This document shows positions 60,882-64,000 of a stretch of 64,000 nucleotides of DNA, one piece after another. The notes beneath the pieces were generated by a model. It saw only the letters and a program-made list of their open reading frames with translations. It was not told the DNA's origin and made no database searches. Source of the DNA: CAZDUS01 sp964609375 (GTDB lineage Bacteria > Verrucomicrobiota > Kiritimatiellia > CAIKKV01 > CAITUY01); the NCBI GenBank assembly GCA_964609375.1, contig CAZSSA010000002.1, positions 3,684-67,683 on the forward strand, written 5' to 3'. The translations under genes and the position numbers were made by a program. Position 1 is the first letter of the stretch, and each line of letters begins with the position of its first letter.

Positions 60882-62051
60882 TCAACCCACCGGCTTGGGC
60901 AGGAATATCTCCTGGAACAAATTACGCGCATACCTGTCCGTCATCAGCGATAGATGATCCACAACGATCTGACAAAGGGGAGGCCGGTTTCCTTGTGGAT
61001 ATAACTTATTGATAAAATGATGCAATTCTCGCACCGGAAGCGGATCCGATTCACGCACAATCCCCCATTGACGTTGGCTCCGACTTACCAACTCCCGCTG
61101 TTCGAAATCAAAAATGACACCGAGCATATTCTCCGCCCGAGTGGCGTACTCCACCAACTGGGGATGATAATAAATATGCTTCCGACTGTATTCGTAAAGA
61201 ACCCGCAAGGCGTCAAAAACCTCATCAGAGAAACCGAGCCGCTCCGGTGTCTTCAAATTGCCGCGGATCATATCCGTCACCAGGCTGTTAATGATAACGC
61301 GATTGTCCGCGCCCAGCACGCGCTTCACCTTTGACGGAAGAGGAGGAAGATCACCCAGGACACTCAACGCATCCTCGTAATCACGTCCCGCATAGGCAAT
61401 CCGGTCCACCAAACGCACCAGACACCCTTCCATCGTAATGGGAATGCTGGCACGTTGCGTTATCCTTTCCAACGGCTTCCCGACGTTGATCCGGGGTGAT
61501 AAATATTGTTCCATCGTCTCGCCACAGTGGCACACAATGCCATCCCTCACTTCATAGGTCAGATTCAGACCACACTCTTCCGTGGATGGACGGAACGCAA
61601 GACGGTCAACGACCCGCAAGCTGTGAATTTCATGGGCAAACGTCTTCGTTGCATCGTTCTTCTTCCATAGCCGGTCCAAAGCCTGCTCCCCGGCATGACC
61701 AAAAGGACCGTGCCCAAGGTCATGTCCCAGGGCAATGGCATACGCCAGATCCTGATTCAAACCCAGCGCCCGGGCTATCGTCTGCGCGATCGACGCCATG
61801 TAGAGTGAATGATCGACACGGGTGGAGACATGATCGCTCTCTGGCGAAAAGATCACCTGGGTCTTGTAGCGCAACCGACGAAATGCCGTGCAGTGCAGAA
61901 TACGATGTGCATCGCGTTGATAGCATAGCCGAATGGGGTCTTCCGGTTCAGCACGCTGGCGCCCCCGGCTTTCCGAACTCAACATCGCCAGCGGGTGGTC
62001 CAGAATCTTCTCTTCGCGTTCCTGCGCCAATTCTCTCAATGTCTTTTTCAT
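60882..62051 (-). CDS. dgt: Deoxyguanosinetriphosphate triphosphohydrolase-like protein
   Basis: The 389-residue HD-domain enzyme has the start of the Dgt family (SESRGRQRAEPEDPIRLCYQRDAHRILHCTAFRRLRYKTQV), the metal motif VDHSLYMASIAQTIAR...ALGHDLGHGPFGHAGE, and VRDGIVCH. It cuts dNTPs to nucleoside and triphosphate, balancing dNTP pools. This is the shorter Dgt type (about 380 residues) common outside enterobacteria. It runs tail to tail with the glycosyltransferase-kinase gene. Confidence 0.95.
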   Translation of the reverse strand: MKKTLRELAQEREEKILDHPLAMLSSESRGRQRAEPEDPIRLCYQRDAHRILHCTAFRRLRYKTQVIFSPESDHVSTRVDHSLYMASIAQTIARALGLNQDLAYAIALGHDLGHGPFGHAGEQALDRLWKKNDATKTFAHEIHSLRVVDRLAFRPSTEECGLNLTYEVRDGIVCHCGETMEQYLSPRINVGKPLERITQRASIPITMEGCLVRLVDRIAYAGRDYEDALSVLGDLPPLPSKVKRVLGADNRVIINSLVTDMIRGNLKTPERLGFSDEVFDALRVLYEYSRKHIYYHPQLVEYATRAENMLGVIFDFEQRELVSRSQRQWGIVRESDPLPVRELHHFINKLYPQGNRPPLCQIVVDHLSLMTDRYARNLFQEIFLPKPVG

Positions 62052-62088
62052 GGTACTCCTAAACCGGTAGAGCCGAACAATCCTTATC

Positions 62089-63822
62089 TTATTCGTGCAG
62101 ACGATAATACTTGATCATCCCGTAGGGAAAATCGTGAGGCTTGTAATTCATCAGCCTGCCATGCCGCAAGCTGAACGACATGCTGTGGTGTAAGAACAGC
62201 CATGGGCAATCCTCCATGACCACACGTTCCATGGCCGCATGAAGGGCATCACGCTCGGGACCATCCGGTAATTTCGCCGCCGCCTCATAAAACCGGTCAA
62301 ACTTAACATTTTTATAATTGGTCCGGTTGGCGCCCGGCGTCTCATTGGGACCATAAAAAAGCTGAAGGAAATTTTCCGGATCCGGGTAATCCGCTACCCA
62401 CGTCAACAGGAACATCTGGGCTTGACGCTGCTCGATCTTTTTCAAGAACGCAGGCCAATTGTTGAAACTCGGCCTGACGACAATGCCGATGCGTTCCATG
62501 AAGGATGCCATCACCTCGGCGGTCTCCCGCGTGTCAGAACCGGCAGTCCCCAATTCCAATGTCAATTCCAGGCGCCGCCCCGTCTGGGGATCACGCCCGC
62601 CGGGATACCCCGCCGCCTTCATCAACACTTGCGCTCGCTCCACATCAAATGGAAATAACGTTTTCCCGGGATCCATCCGTCGCATCACCGGCGGTACCGG
62701 CCCATCAGCAGGCATCACGCGTCCGTTCTGAAACTTCACCCATTTTTCGCGATCAAAGGCCGCCATCATGGCTTGTCGCAAAAAACGGTTGGCGCCAACA
62801 ACAGGATCGTCCATGTTAAACCCGATATACCCCGTATCCAGTGCCGGAGCCTTGTCCATAACAATGCCGCGCCGCTTCAGATCTTCAGCAAGCCCATCTT
62901 GTCCAACGATGACCGCCTCCCAATTATCCCGGGAAATCGCCGACATCTCCAATGCATTAGCCAGGAACATCAACCATTGCGAAGAGGCATCACTAACGGC
63001 GTATTGGACAATTCGATCAATAAACGGGATGGGGTTTCCTCTGTCGGTCAATAACCCGAGGGTTTCATCATCAGCGCTGCTGGACACCGGATACCGGTCA
63101 ACTCTCCCCGTCGCCCGCCACTTGGGATTGCGCACGAACTCAATCCGGTAGTTATGCACATAAGAGCTCAACACATACGGCCCCGTTCCGACCGGATGGT
63201 TCACGAAGTCCTGCCCATAATAGTCAACAGCCTCACGCGGCACCGCATAGGCATAATTCATGGTCAGGATCCAGAGCATCGCCGGGAACGGCTGCGTCAA
63301 CCGCAAGCAAAATGTATAGCGATCCGGCGCCGCCAGACCTTCGACCGGAGTCTCATACGTCGCCTTCCCCGACGACATCGCTTCACGAAAGGCGTCCAAA
63401 CCAGCAACACGCCCACGGAATGCCCAAAACCCGGAAGACCCCACCTTGGGGTCCGCCACCCGCTTGATGGCATAGATAAAGTCCTCGGCGGTCAATTCCC
63501 GCCCTTTACCATCCGTGGACTCGAAACAGGGGTCATCTTGAAAATAGATCCCTCTCCTGATCCGGAAGGTGTACTCCATTCCGTTCGATGAGACCACAGG
63601 CATCGCGTCGGCCAAACAGGGTTCCACCTGATACGGGCGCTGCAGATAAGCATACTGCACCAATCCCTCGTAAATCTTGCTGACGGCCTGGACTGACGGC
63701 ACATCCATGACCCGCGCCGGATCGAGCCCGGTCAAGCGTCCGGTTTCGCCGCGATACACCGACTCCCCGCAGGCCATCTGCACCATCAACAAGCCAAACA
63801 TCACTAACCATCGAATCTTCAT
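62089..63822 (-). CDS. Oligopeptide-type ABC transporter substrate-binding lipoprotein
   Basis: The 577-residue family 5 solute-binding protein has a lipoprotein signal peptide (MKIRWLVMFGLLMVQMAC) with Cys as the likely lipidated residue. OppA/DppA-type blocks follow: LTGLDPARVMDVPSVQAVSKIYEGLV, TFRIRRGIYFQDD and ELTAEDFIYAIKRV in the first lobe. A C-terminal lobe includes ADYPDPENFLQLFYG. It would capture peptides for import. No permease or ATPase gene is visible nearby; they may lie beyond the window. The upstream in-frame ATG at 63846 has a closer AGGA, so the exact start is uncertain. It is 37 nt upstream of dgt. Confidence 0.92.
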   Translation of the reverse strand: MKIRWLVMFGLLMVQMACGESVYRGETGRLTGLDPARVMDVPSVQAVSKIYEGLVQYAYLQRPYQVEPCLADAMPVVSSNGMEYTFRIRRGIYFQDDPCFESTDGKGRELTAEDFIYAIKRVADPKVGSSGFWAFRGRVAGLDAFREAMSSGKATYETPVEGLAAPDRYTFCLRLTQPFPAMLWILTMNYAYAVPREAVDYYGQDFVNHPVGTGPYVLSSYVHNYRIEFVRNPKWRATGRVDRYPVSSSADDETLGLLTDRGNPIPFIDRIVQYAVSDASSQWLMFLANALEMSAISRDNWEAVIVGQDGLAEDLKRRGIVMDKAPALDTGYIGFNMDDPVVGANRFLRQAMMAAFDREKWVKFQNGRVMPADGPVPPVMRRMDPGKTLFPFDVERAQVLMKAAGYPGGRDPQTGRRLELTLELGTAGSDTRETAEVMASFMERIGIVVRPSFNNWPAFLKKIEQRQAQMFLLTWVADYPDPENFLQLFYGPNETPGANRTNYKNVKFDRFYEAAAKLPDGPERDALHAAMERVVMEDCPWLFLHHSMSFSLRHGRLMNYKPHDFPYGMIKYYRLHE

Positions 63823-64000
63823 TGAAAAAGAAATCCCTGTTCCCATTAGTCCTAAATCGTCTGGAAAGATAACGGCATCATAACGTGGTTAAGCCAATTG
63901 CACAACTCAGCATGCTCACTCCCCGCCATTCCCCCTCCATGTCAACATGGCCGCAAAATTGGCTCAGTCACGATTCATAACCCCTTCAAATAAAGCATTG

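Noticed and set aside
1..64000. CRISPR arrays, insertion sequences, prophage, tRNA or rRNA genes
   Set aside because: No spaced direct repeats, transposase or integrase motifs, tRNA T-loop patterns or rRNA segments were seen on either strand; weak cases may be missed by eye.

Overview
The window looks like part of a draft or metagenome-derived bacterial genome: three runs of exactly 100 N interrupt it. Several features point to a Gram-negative, probably anaerobic organism. These are a lipopolysaccharide-kinase-like domain, a lipoprotein of the oligopeptide-binding family, type IV pilus / type II secretion ATPases, rubrerythrin and a K+-type membrane pyrophosphatase. Type III glutamine synthetase, GatCAB and the general gene set would fit the PVC group (Kiritimatiellota, Lentisphaerota or Verrucomicrobiota). 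That placement is inference; no rRNA gene is present to prove it.

Layout. 1-5.5 kb: end of pyrG, carB, a class II aldolase, then on the minus strand pyrF and an exonuclease. 5.7-8.4 kb: an EEP-family phosphatase/nuclease and a membrane M48 protease, tail to tail. 8.5-12.5 kb: a thymidylate-synthase-like enzyme, a CoaB-HD phosphohydrolase fusion and a sigma-54 activator with a degenerate phosphatase-like sensor domain. 12.5-21 kb: a regulatory region with two palindromes and a sigma-54 promoter, then glnN, gltB and gltD (ammonia assimilation). 21-25 kb: gap-pgk-tpiA-secG. 25-30 kb: phosphomannomutase, argS, a coiled-coil zinc-ribbon protein cut by a gap, the RNase P RNA gene (5' end lost in the gap) and a GspC-like PDZ protein. 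30.6-38 kb, minus strand: a tight run yjbQ-queA-cinA-truA-rpe-lepA-lepB, with a lytic transglycosylase diverging from its head. 38.5-44 kb: trxB and a pilB-pilT-pilB cluster. 44-51 kb: gatCAB, a metallo-hydrolase and hppA. 51-58.7 kb: rubrerythrin, pheST, uvrC and dxs. 58.9-64 kb: a glycosyltransferase-kinase fusion, dgt and a peptide-binding lipoprotein.

Most of the window is conserved housekeeping. The most interesting part is 8.5-15 kb. There the sequence directly shows a sigma-54 activator whose phosphatase domain has lost its nucleophile. It lies beside two TACA-N4-TGTA palindromes 31 bp apart and a well-matched -24/-12 promoter that points into type III glutamine synthetase. I propose that this is a local nitrogen-control circuit with an unusual sensor. 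I found no CRISPR array, insertion sequence, prophage, rRNA or tRNA gene.
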